Below are positions 1 to 6,646 of a DNA stretch of 6,851 bases, piece by piece. Origin of the DNA: a bacterium (GTDB taxonomy: Bacteria > Desulfobacterota > GWC2-55-46); NCBI GenBank assembly GCA_027310325.1, contig DAIDBB010000125.1:1-6851 (forward strand), read 5' to 3'. Numbering within the stretch: the first letter of the stretch is position 1; each line of letters opens with the position of its first letter. Below the pieces are notes generated by a model. The model did not search any database, was not told where the DNA came from, and worked only from the letters and a program-made list of their open reading frames with translations. Made by a program: the position numbers and the translations under genes.

Positions 1-261
1 GAGGAGGTAATAGAGGCGGCCGTAAGGGAAGACGTGGATGCCATAGGCATAAGCTCGCTTACCGGGGCGCATAACGTGATATTTGCGAGGCTCTTCGAGC
101 TTATGAGGGAAAAAGGGCTAACGGTGCCCGTATTCGCGGGCGGCACGATCCCGGACGAGGAGATACCGGGGCTTAAAAGGATGGGCGTACTGGAGGTCTT
201 TTTGCCCGGCACGCCCCTTGACGAGATAGTAAGATTCGTGCAAAAGCTCGCGAAGGCCTGA
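1..261 (+). CDS. Cobalamin-binding subunit/domain of a methylmalonyl-CoA mutase-type enzyme (3' end only)
   Basis: The reading frame is open from the first base and ends at TGA 259-261, giving the last 86 residues; the start lies outside the window. The visible part matches the second half of the B12-binding Rossmann fold of acyl-CoA mutases: a Ser-x-Leu motif (SSL, residues 18-20 of the fragment) followed by GAH, a Gly-Gly pair (47-48) in AGGTIP, then GVLEVFLPGTPLDEI, a typical C-terminal stretch. The DxHxxG motif that supplies the cobalt-ligating histidine would be upstream. In this family the domain binds adenosylcobalamin for carbon-skeleton rearrangements such as methylmalonyl-CoA to succinyl-CoA. 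Whether it is a separate small subunit of about 135 residues (mcmA2-like) or the end of a full-length mutase cannot be decided here; other acyl-CoA mutases (isobutyryl or ethylmalonyl type) are also possible. A 68-base gap separates it from the next gene, so co-transcription is possible. Confidence 0.88.
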   Translation, partial: EEVIEAAVREDVDAIGISSLTGAHNVIFARLFELMREKGLTVPVFAGGTIPDEEIPGLKRMGVLEVFLPGTPLDEIVRFVQKLAKA

Positions 262-329
262 CATGGACTTTAGATGCGGGGTCGTGCAACGTGGACTGAG
301 AAACGGGCGTCCGGAGGCGGGTTTCGGCA

Positions 330-1544
330 ATGAAGGTGAAGGCTCTGAGTAAAGCTATCGCCGCGGCGGTCCTTATAACGGCCCTTCAATCCGTCCCCGG
401 TGGGGTTGCTCCCCTGGCCGCCGGCGAGAAAGTCCCGATGGCGGCCGGGGCGTCCGTCAAGACAGCGCTTATCGTCCCAGAAATTTACAGGAAGGATACG
501 TTTAAGACGGATAGGACCCTAATGGCCCCGCCCGGGTTCATTGTGTCGGTCTTCGCCGCGGGACTTAAGGGCGTGCGCTTTATGGCCGTGGGCTCTAACG
601 GGATCATTTACGCGAGCATCCCTTCGGAGGGAAAGGTCATCGCCCTTGTCGACGAAAAGGGCGACGGCTTCGCCACCAGCGTATCCGTCTTCGCCGAGGG
701 TCTCGACAGGCCCCACGGGCTTGAGTTCAGGGGTAACGACCTGATAGTCGCCGAGACCCAAAGGCTGCTGCTCTTCAAGGACGCCGACGGAAGGCTAAAG
801 GCGGACGGCATGTCGATACTTTCAGAAGACCTGCCCCCGGGCGGGGGCCACTGGACAAGGACGGCCGCCCTCGGCCCGGACGGGGCGTTATACGTGTCGG
901 CGGGGTCGAGCTGCAACGTCTGCGTTGAGAAGGACGAACGGCGGGCGACTGTATTGAGGTTCGCCGGACCGAAGGCGGAGGTCTACGCCAGGGGCCTCAG
1001 AAATAGCGTCGGAATCGCCTTTGACCCCGATACAGGCGAGCTCTGGGGCGTCGATAACGGCCGGGACTGGCTCGGAGACGATCTCCCGCCGGATGAGCTC
1101 AACAGGATAGTGAAGGGAGGAGATTACGGATGGCCTTACTGCTACGGCGCGAGGGTCCCGGATCCCGAATTCGGGGACAAAAAAAGGTGCGCGGGGACAA
1201 CCCCTCCAGAGGTCTCCATCCAGGCGCACTCGGCGCCCCTGGGGATCGCCTTCGGCAAGACCCTTGAGTTCCCGCCCGCTTACAGAAACGCCCTATTTGT
1301 CGCATACCACGGGTCCTGGAACAGGAGCGTGCCGACCGGGTATAAGCTCGTTATGATCCCTTTCGAGGACGGGAGGCCCGCCGGGCCGCCGGTTGATTTC
1401 ATAACGGGCTGGCTCGTTGACGGGGCCAAGTGGGGGCGTCCCGTGGACCCGGTAGCGGGCAGGGACGGCAGCCTGTACGTGTCGGATGATTACGGCGGCG
1501 CGATATACCGGATTGCCTATAGAACCGGGGACCGGAGGCCGTAA
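330..1544 (+). CDS. Exported PQQ-dependent sugar dehydrogenase, glucose/sorbosone dehydrogenase family
   Basis: This 404-residue protein has a Sec-type signal peptide (MKVK..., hydrophobic 9-23, likely cleavage near PLAAG at 28-32), so it should be periplasmic. The mature part is a GSDH-type six-bladed beta-propeller that oxidises a sugar or aldose-like substrate with PQQ. Family marks are RPHGLEF (127-133), GHWTRTAALGPDGALYVSAG (173-192), GLRNSVGIAFDP (222-233), GGDYGWPYCYG (263-273) and a C-terminal VSDDYGGAIYRI (384-395). By comparison with soluble glucose dehydrogenase, H174 is the candidate catalytic base and R224/N225 the PQQ-contacting pair; this is homology reasoning, not shown directly. 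Four cysteines (195, 198, 271, 287) could form disulfides. No heme-binding CxxCH is present, so electrons must leave through a separate acceptor. The start is the only one after the in-frame stop at 297-299; a GGAGG at 313-317 lies 12 bases upstream, rather far. The true substrate is unknown; 'sorbosone' is only the family label. Confidence 0.9.
   Translation: MKVKALSKAIAAAVLITALQSVPGGVAPLAAGEKVPMAAGASVKTALIVPEIYRKDTFKTDRTLMAPPGFIVSVFAAGLKGVRFMAVGSNGIIYASIPSEGKVIALVDEKGDGFATSVSVFAEGLDRPHGLEFRGNDLIVAETQRLLLFKDADGRLKADGMSILSEDLPPGGGHWTRTAALGPDGALYVSAGSSCNVCVEKDERRATVLRFAGPKAEVYARGLRNSVGIAFDPDTGELWGVDNGRDWLGDDLPPDELNRIVKGGDYGWPYCYGARVPDPEFGDKKRCAGTTPPEVSIQAHSAPLGIAFGKTLEFPPAYRNALFVAYHGSWNRSVPTGYKLVMIPFEDGRPAGPPVDFITGWLVDGAKWGRPVDPVAGRDGSLYVSDDYGGAIYRIAYRTGDRRP
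1534..1538 (+). promoter_or_regulatory. Ribosome binding site of the sensor gene
   Basis: GGAGG lies 9 bases before the ATG at 1548, inside the last codons of the dehydrogenase gene. It supports the 1548 start over the internal Met at 1629, which has no such site. It also implies that translation of the sensor is coupled to that of the dehydrogenase. Confidence 0.75.
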
Positions 1545-1547
1545 GAG

Positions 1548-3374
1548 ATGACGGAGCGCACCGGAAAAGAAACGCGGGAGAATAAGCCGGGATTTGCGCG
1601 CAAATTTTTTGCGCCTTCCGTTTTTCTTATGAACCGGCTCAAGTACCTTAGAAAGTTCATATTGATAAGCGCCTGTTTCGCGGTCCCCATCGCGGTATCT
1701 ATGTTTCTCCTGATCTACAAGAATATCGACTACTGGAGGGGATTTACCCGGATGGAGTCCGAGGGGGTCCGGAATATCTCCATGATAAGAAAGCTTTCCG
1801 ACGACGTCCAGACCCACAGGGCACTGGCGATGATCCTTGCCGCCGGGGACGCTTCGGCCCGGGGCAGGGTCCTTTCGAACGAGTCCGAGGTCGACTCAGA
1901 GCTTAAGGATTTAGACGGCATCATCAAAGGCCCGAGTTCCAGAAAAAAGTGGACGGGCATAAAGGACGAGTGGCAAAGGCTTAAAGGTGAAGGGCGCGCG
2001 CTCCCTGCCTACGAGATATACGAGCGGCACAACGCCGCGGTCCGTGACCTGAGACTGCTGATAGAGACGGAGTCGTACGACAGCGACCTCATCCTCGACC
2101 CCGACCGCGAGAGCTTCCTTTATATCAACCTCATCGTAAAGGACCTCCCGCGCCTCACGGAGCCCATAAAGCGGCTGAACGCCATGGGGTCATATGCCCT
2201 GGTAAAAAAGAAGCTCGCCGCCGACGAAAAGGAACGGCTAATAGCCGTGTCCGGGGAGGTAAGGGGGAGCATAGACGCCCTTAAGATAGACCGGGACATC
2301 CTGGCCGGCCAACCCGGGTCAAAAACGGAAGCCTCCCTGACCAAGGTAAGCGCCTATATCGATACGATAGTCTCAAGGTCGGAAAATTACCTCAGGCTCG
2401 TGGACAGGACGATCATAAGGGCGAAAAAGATCGACATGCCGCCATGGGAGTTCTTCGAAGCGTCGAGGGCCGGCTTCTTCAGGCCCGTCAGCGAGACCTA
2501 TGACGCGTCAGGGGCCGCGCTCGCCGATATCTTTTCGTCCCGCTTGAGGCTTCTTAACGGGCAAAGCCTGGTCGCATGGGGAGTTACGATAATGATAGTC
2601 GCCCTCGTATTGTATCTCCTCGCGGGGTTTTATGTCTCGGTCATCGATACGGTCTCAAGGCTCGGTGCCGCGACAAGGCAGATGAGCCTTACCGGGCTGC
2701 CTGAGACCATTAGTCTCGAAAGCCGGGACGAGCTCAACGAGGTCGTCATGCTTTTTAACAAGGTGGCGATAGCGCTTCGAAGAAGTCACGAGGCGTTGCT
2801 GCACTCCGAACGGCTGGCCTGGCTCGGGAGCTGGGACCTGGACACCGTTGCCAGGACCATGGAATGGTCGCCCGGGATGTACCGCATATACAGGCTCGAA
2901 CCCTCGGAACTGCCGGCGGGGCGGCTCGAAGCCCTCTACCTGAAGGTACACCCGGACGACGCGGGCGTGGTCCGGGAGAATATCGAAAAAGGGATAGGCG
3001 CCGGGGTTATCCCGTTCTTCGAATACAGGCTACTGCTTAAGGACGGCTCCGTGAGGCACCTTTCCTGCGAGGGTAAGGCCCGCCCTTACAGCATGGGAAG
3101 GCCGATAAGGATTACGGGCTTCGTGCAGGACATAACCGACAGGAAAATGGCGGAAGAGAAGATGCTTGAGGCGCTGAGGAAGGTAAAACAGTTAAGCGGG
3201 CTTCTTCCAATATGCGCGGCCTGCAAAAAGATACGTAATGACAAAGGCTACTGGGAAGGCATCGAGAAGTACATAGAGAGCCATTCGGAAGCGGAATTCA
3301 GCCACAGCATCTGCGACGACTGCGTCAAGAGGCTCTACCCCGATTTTCACGGGAGACGCCCCGATATCGGGTGA
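1548..3374 (+). CDS. Membrane sensor: helical extracytoplasmic domain, HAMP, PAS, C-terminal CxxC/CxxC tail; no output domain
   Basis: This is a 608-residue two-TM sensor. Residues 19-36 (KFFAPS...LMNRLKYLRKF) match the short cytoplasmic stretch preceding TM1 in many chemotaxis receptors and diguanylate cyclases. TM1 is about 37-56. Residues 57-340 form a helical sensing domain; DDVQTHRALAMILAAGD (85-101) and LILDPDRESFLYINLIVKDL (181-200) are typical of that receptor family. TM2 is about 341-363, followed by a HAMP-like region (364-415), a PAS domain (about 423-530, from LAWLGSWDLD to GFVQDITDRK) and a short helix. The tail at 548-598 has LSGLLPICAACKKIRNDKGY and the cysteines 556, 559, 589 and 592, a probable metal-binding module known from the ends of PAS and response-regulator proteins. 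I see no histidine-kinase, GGDEF, EAL or methyl-accepting domain. It starts 3 bases after the dehydrogenase stop, so it probably senses something tied to that enzyme or its substrate. The ligand and partner are unknown. Confidence 0.88.
   Translation: MTERTGKETRENKPGFARKFFAPSVFLMNRLKYLRKFILISACFAVPIAVSMFLLIYKNIDYWRGFTRMESEGVRNISMIRKLSDDVQTHRALAMILAAGDASARGRVLSNESEVDSELKDLDGIIKGPSSRKKWTGIKDEWQRLKGEGRALPAYEIYERHNAAVRDLRLLIETESYDSDLILDPDRESFLYINLIVKDLPRLTEPIKRLNAMGSYALVKKKLAADEKERLIAVSGEVRGSIDALKIDRDILAGQPGSKTEASLTKVSAYIDTIVSRSENYLRLVDRTIIRAKKIDMPPWEFFEASRAGFFRPVSETYDASGAALADIFSSRLRLLNGQSLVAWGVTIMIVALVLYLLAGFYVSVIDTVSRLGAATRQMSLTGLPETISLESRDELNEVVMLFNKVAIALRRSHEALLHSERLAWLGSWDLDTVARTMEWSPGMYRIYRLEPSELPAGRLEALYLKVHPDDAGVVRENIEKGIGAGVIPFFEYRLLLKDGSVRHLSCEGKARPYSMGRPIRITGFVQDITDRKMAEEKMLEALRKVKQLSGLLPICAACKKIRNDKGYWEGIEKYIESHSEAEFSHSICDDCVKRLYPDFHGRRPDIG
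1593..1625 (+). other. Overlapping inverted repeats plus T-run at the start of the sensor gene
   Basis: A perfect 12-base palindrome TTTGCGCGCAAA (1593-1604) overlaps a second inverted repeat, GCGCAAA (1598-1604) with TTTGCGC (1608-1614) around a 3-base loop. The two pairings share the same bases and exclude each other. TTTTT follows at 1621-1625, six bases after the second stem, so this is not a standard intrinsic terminator. The bases also encode FARKFFAPS, part of a conserved receptor motif, so chance within constrained coding sequence is quite possible. Confidence 0.3.
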
Positions 3375-3430
3375 GAGTCCGTTTTTCTACCCGCTTATCG
3401 CCCCCCTTGCGCCGCGGTTATCAGGGGCCG

Positions 3431-3458
3431 TTGACACCCCGTTTTCCTCATCTATAAT
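3431..3458 (+). promoter_or_regulatory. Consensus sigma-70-type promoter before the DUF748 gene
   Basis: TTGACA (3431-3436) and TATAAT (3453-3458) are separated by 16 bases; both hexamers match the consensus exactly. Transcription would begin near 3465, only about 20 bases before the first possible ATG at 3485. It lies in the 110-base gap after the sensor gene, so the DUF748 gene is likely its own transcription unit with strong constitutive expression. No convincing terminator for the upstream operon is seen in this gap. Confidence 0.75.
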
Positions 3459-3484
3459 TTTGAAAGAAGCCTTGAATCGAGCTT

Positions 3485-6481
3485 ATGCGGCGACAGGCCG
3501 CGGCGGCCGCAAGGATGCCTTTTGACGGCGAAAACTGGTTTTATTCCCCGGGCCTCGACATGCTCAAAAAAATAAGCCGAAGAGCGCGCCACGTCCTCAT
3601 TGGTATAGCTGTCCTTTTCGCCTTTTATAATATCGTCGGCTTTTTTTTGTTCCCTTACGCCCTGAAGGCGGTCCTTTTAAGGAAACTACCCGAAACTCTC
3701 CATCGCGAAGCCTCCATAGACGCGGTAAGGTTTGACCCGTACAGTTTCACTCTTACGATAAAAGGGTTCAGTCTCAAGGAAAGACAGGGGCCGGGGACGT
3801 TTATCTCTTTCGACGGGCTGCGCCTTAACCTCCAGGGCCGGTCGCTCCTGAGGAAGGCGCTTGTCATAAAGGAAATTAAGCTCATAAAGCCTTTTATCAA
3901 CGTCATCCGCAATGACGACCTGTCATACAATTTTTCGGACCTCCTGCCCGGGGGCATCCCGGCCCCGGCCGCCAAAACGAAGGCCCCGGCCCTTAAGTTC
4001 TCCTTCAATAATATACAGATAACGGACGGGAGAGTGGGCTTCGACGACAGGCCGAAAAAGGTCACCCACAGCGTAACGGAGATAGCCGCGACGGTCCCGT
4101 TCATCTCCAACGTGCCGAAAGAGGTGGACATATTCGTAAAGCCCTCCTTTTCAGCAAAGGTGAACGGCGCCGTTTTCAGGGCCGAGGGCGAGACCAAGCC
4201 CTTTGCGGACACGCTTGAGACGCTTCTCACCGTGAATTTGAAGGACGTATCGATACCGTATTATCTCGCGTACTCGCCGATACCGCTCGACTACAGGTTT
4301 AAGTCAGGGGTCCTCGGCGCCAATCTGGTCATTTCGTACAAGGTATTCGCCAACAGGGAGCCGTCCCTGTCCGTCAGAGGCCCGGTTGATTTTAAAAAGG
4401 TCGTCATCGAGGACCTTAATGCGGGCCCGATGGTCGACCTCCCGTCGCTTCACGTCGACATGGCGTCGGCCGAGCTCTTTTCCCGGAGCATGGACCTCTC
4501 CTCGATAGTCTTTCAGAGGCCGCGCGTGTACCTTACGCGGTATAGAAATGGAAGATTGAACCTCATGGCCCTCGTGCCGAAGATGGAAAAACCGGGGGCC
4601 CCCGAAAAGACAGGGGCCCCTGAAAAAAAGGCGTCCCCTGTTGTCCTCAGCGTCGACAAGATCGAGCTTCGGAGAGCTGGATTTTACTTCGCCGATCTCT
4701 TCAAGGAGACGGACTTCAAAAAGACCATGGAACCCGTGGACTTGACCGTGTCCGGCTTCAGCAACTCCGGGGAGAAGCCCTCGGCTGTAAAGATGTCCTT
4801 GAAGAACGACCAGGGGGAGGGCGCGTCGGTCGACGGGAACGTCTCGGTCAATCCCGCTTCAGCCGACCTCTCGTTCGATCTTTCAGGCATCGATCTGTCG
4901 GTCCTCAACCCCTATGTAAGGCAAATGGCGAACGTGGTCATAACGAGGGGCCGCGCCTCGATCTCCGGCAGGGTTGCCGCAAGCTTTGCCGCGCCCGTTG
5001 GGCTCAAGGCCTCTTTCAAGGGGGAGGCGCGCCTCGCGGGGCTCTCGGTCCTGGATAAGCTCAATAACGAGGTCCTCCTCAGGTGGGCCGCCTTGAGCCT
5101 GAGCGGGGTGGACGCCGGATATAATCCGATGAGCGTTAAGGCAGGCACGGTCGCCCTAAATGATTTCTATTCCGACGTGATAATCGACAGGGAAGGGAAA
5201 TTGAACCTCGGTAACATCATGGTAAAGACAAAGCCAGAGGGAGGGAAGGCCGGCGCTCCGGCGAAGGCCCCCGCCGCGGGCGAAAGGCCTGACATAAGGG
5301 TAAATAGGGTCGTCTTTAAAAGAGGGCTCATAAGCTTCAAAGACAGGCACATAGAGCCGAACTTCTCCGCGGACATAGCGGACATCAGGGGAACGGTATC
5401 CGGCCTTTCGTCCGCGGGGACCAGGGCGGCCGACGTCGACCTGTACGCAAAGCTCAATAAGTATGCCCCGGTGACCATTACCGGCAGGGTCAACCCTCTG
5501 GGAAAGGACCTTTTTGCCGACCTCCATGTCTCGCTGGACGACCTCGATCTTTTCCCGATGACGCCCTATTCCGGAAGGTACATCGGATATACGATAGAGA
5601 AGGGAAAGCTCTTTTTAGACCTCAAATACCGGATAGAGGGAAAAAAGCTCGACTCCTCGAACAAGGTCCTTTTGGACCAGCTAAACCTGGGAGAAAGGGT
5701 CGAAAGCCCGGTCGCCCTGAAGCTCCCGGTGAAGTTCGCTCTTGGCCTGCTCAAGGACCGGCAGGGTAGGATCGACCTTGACATGCCCGTATCCGGGACC
5801 CTGGACGACCCTCAGTTCAGCATAAGCGGCATCATCATAAAGATGATCGTAAACCTCATAGTAAAGGCGGCCACTTCGCCGTTCGCGCTCCTCGGCACTA
5901 TCTTCGGCGGAGGCCAGGACCTCGGCTACGTGGAGTTCGGCCCCGCAAGCGCGTCGATAACGGATAAGAGCGCCAGAAAGCTCGACGCGCTCATAAACGC
6001 GCTCTACAACAGGCCCGCCTTGAAGCTCGACATAGAGGGCCACGCCGACATAAAGGCCGACAGGGAGACGCTGAGGGAGCAGAGGATAACGAGGAGCATA
6101 AAGGCCGAGAAGTTCGCCGAGACCGTCAAGAAAGGCGAAACATCCATGACCATGGACGACATGGTCATCGGCCCCGGGGAATACGAGAGGTACCTGTGGC
6201 TGGCCTACAAAAAAGGAAAGTTCCGCAAGCCCGCCAATATCCTCGGCCTCACAAAAAAACTTCCCGTTACCGAGATGGAGAAATTGCTCCGCGAGAACAC
6301 AGTAGTCAGCGACGATGACCTGCGTGAACTCGCTTCAAGCCGCGCAAAGGCCGTGAGGGACTACATAGGAAGCTCCGGGAAGGTCGAACCGGAGAGGGTA
6401 TTTATCGTACAGCCCAGGTCCCTTTCGCCTGAGAAAAAAGAGAACCTTCCTGACAGCCGTGTCGAATTCAAGCTCGAATAG
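3485..6481 (+). CDS. DUF748 (AsmA-like) envelope protein with OmpA-like C-terminal domain
   Basis: The reading frame encodes up to 998 residues. A single TM helix (about 37-60) follows a basic stretch (KKISRRAR), so the bulk should lie in the periplasm. DUF748 features are the N-terminal RFDPYSFTLTIKGFSL (82-97) and, near the end, IEKGKLFLDLKYRI (704-717), LLKDRQGRIDLDMPVSGTLD (755-774) and the SIT...KLDALINALYNRP...EGHAD block (824-855). The last part (about 946-998, LRELASSRAKAVRDYI... to RVEFKLE) resembles the second half of an OmpA-like fold; the roughly 90-residue segment between the two halves is normal for the family as I know it. Three A/P/K-rich linkers (154-170, 366-385, 581-603) divide three similar modules. 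The broader AsmA/TamB/YhdP group is linked to lipid transport or outer-membrane homeostasis; the role of this member is inferred only. The start is uncertain: none of the Met codons at 3485, 3515 or 3560 has a well-spaced Shine-Dalgarno, and 3560 (MLKKISRRARH) gives the most natural N-terminus. The first 25 residues begin with CGG and CGA, Arg codons unusual here. Confidence 0.88.
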   Translation: MRRQAAAAARMPFDGENWFYSPGLDMLKKISRRARHVLIGIAVLFAFYNIVGFFLFPYALKAVLLRKLPETLHREASIDAVRFDPYSFTLTIKGFSLKERQGPGTFISFDGLRLNLQGRSLLRKALVIKEIKLIKPFINVIRNDDLSYNFSDLLPGGIPAPAAKTKAPALKFSFNNIQITDGRVGFDDRPKKVTHSVTEIAATVPFISNVPKEVDIFVKPSFSAKVNGAVFRAEGETKPFADTLETLLTVNLKDVSIPYYLAYSPIPLDYRFKSGVLGANLVISYKVFANREPSLSVRGPVDFKKVVIEDLNAGPMVDLPSLHVDMASAELFSRSMDLSSIVFQRPRVYLTRYRNGRLNLMALVPKMEKPGAPEKTGAPEKKASPVVLSVDKIELRRAGFYFADLFKETDFKKTMEPVDLTVSGFSNSGEKPSAVKMSLKNDQGEGASVDGNVSVNPASADLSFDLSGIDLSVLNPYVRQMANVVITRGRASISGRVAASFAAPVGLKASFKGEARLAGLSVLDKLNNEVLLRWAALSLSGVDAGYNPMSVKAGTVALNDFYSDVIIDREGKLNLGNIMVKTKPEGGKAGAPAKAPAAGERPDIRVNRVVFKRGLISFKDRHIEPNFSADIADIRGTVSGLSSAGTRAADVDLYAKLNKYAPVTITGRVNPLGKDLFADLHVSLDDLDLFPMTPYSGRYIGYTIEKGKLFLDLKYRIEGKKLDSSNKVLLDQLNLGERVESPVALKLPVKFALGLLKDRQGRIDLDMPVSGTLDDPQFSISGIIIKMIVNLIVKAATSPFALLGTIFGGGQDLGYVEFGPASASITDKSARKLDALINALYNRPALKLDIEGHADIKADRETLREQRITRSIKAEKFAETVKKGETSMTMDDMVIGPGEYERYLWLAYKKGKFRKPANILGLTKKLPVTEMEKLLRENTVVSDDDLRELASSRAKAVRDYIGSSGKVEPERVFIVQPRSLSPEKKENLPDSRVEFKLE
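4595..4630 (+). repeat. Two tandem 18-base coding repeats (GAPEKT / GAPEKK)
   Basis: Bases 4595-4612 and 4613-4630 encode GAPEKT and GAPEKK in a linker of the DUF748 protein (residues 371-382). The area also holds two perfect 12-base palindromes, CGGGGGCCCCCG (4593-4604) and CAGGGGCCCCTG (4611-4622). This looks like a short in-frame duplication in a flexible linker. Confidence 0.7.
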
Positions 6482-6550
6482 ACGCTTTTACCCCGGTGGC
6501 GACGACATACTAAGACCGAAGAGAAAATTACAGAGGAGGCCTTTCCGACA

Positions 6551-6583
6551 TTGAATATTAACGGCAACGCCAAGTATTATCAA
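6551..6583. promoter_or_regulatory. Imperfect dyad upstream of the peroxidase promoter, possible operator
   Basis: TTGA (6551-6554) and TCAA (6580-6583), then AT (6557-6558) with AT (6576-6577), then GGC (6563-6565) with GCC (6569-6571), all share one centre at 6567. Nine of 16 positions pair. It ends 29 bases before the -35 hexamer, a position that suits an activator site. TTGA...TCAA ends recall FNR/CRP-type boxes, but the 25-base spacing does not fit those, so no regulator can be named. Confidence 0.25.
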
Positions 6584-6612
6584 TCCGCAATACCCCGCTT
6601 TTAGGGCATTTC

Positions 6613-6640
6613 TTGACAGCGGATAAATAGGATATACACT
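6613..6640 (+). promoter_or_regulatory. Probable sigma-70-type promoter of the peroxidase gene
   Basis: TTGACA (6613-6618) is a perfect -35. With a 16-base spacer the -10 is TACACT (6635-6640, four of six matches); TATACA at 6633-6638 is an alternative but leaves only 14 bases. The start of transcription would fall near 6645-6648, giving a leader of about 40 bases before the ATG at 6688. Confidence 0.6.
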
Positions 6641-6646
6641 TCTTTC

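Noticed and set aside
263..352. 29-codon ORF (MDFRCGVVQ...) between the B12 subunit and the dehydrogenase
   Set aside because: It has no Shine-Dalgarno, overlaps the dehydrogenase start out of frame and resembles nothing known.
1293..1817. 174-residue open frame on the minus strand across the dehydrogenase/sensor junction
   Set aside because: It lies fully opposite two well-supported genes, shows no family motif and is Pro/Arg-rich as expected for an antisense shadow of GC-rich coding DNA.
3360..3386. CCCG-ATAT-CGGG hairpin followed by TTTTT at 3382-3386 as a terminator of the sensor operon
   Set aside because: The stem has only four pairs, overlaps the final codons, and the T-run starts ten bases after it.
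3424..3445. GGGG-N9-CCCC followed by GTTTT as a terminator
   Set aside because: A four-pair stem is too weak and it overlaps the -35 box of a clear promoter.
3655..4230. 191-residue open frame on the minus strand inside the DUF748 gene
   Set aside because: It is antisense to a gene with clear family motifs, its Ser/Arg/Leu-rich product is typical of a shadow frame, and no start signal is apparent.
6589..6613. AATACCC...GGGCATT hairpin as a terminator of the DUF748 gene
   Set aside because: There are six pairs with one mismatch and an 8-base loop, but no real T-run follows (TCTTGAC), and it abuts the next promoter.
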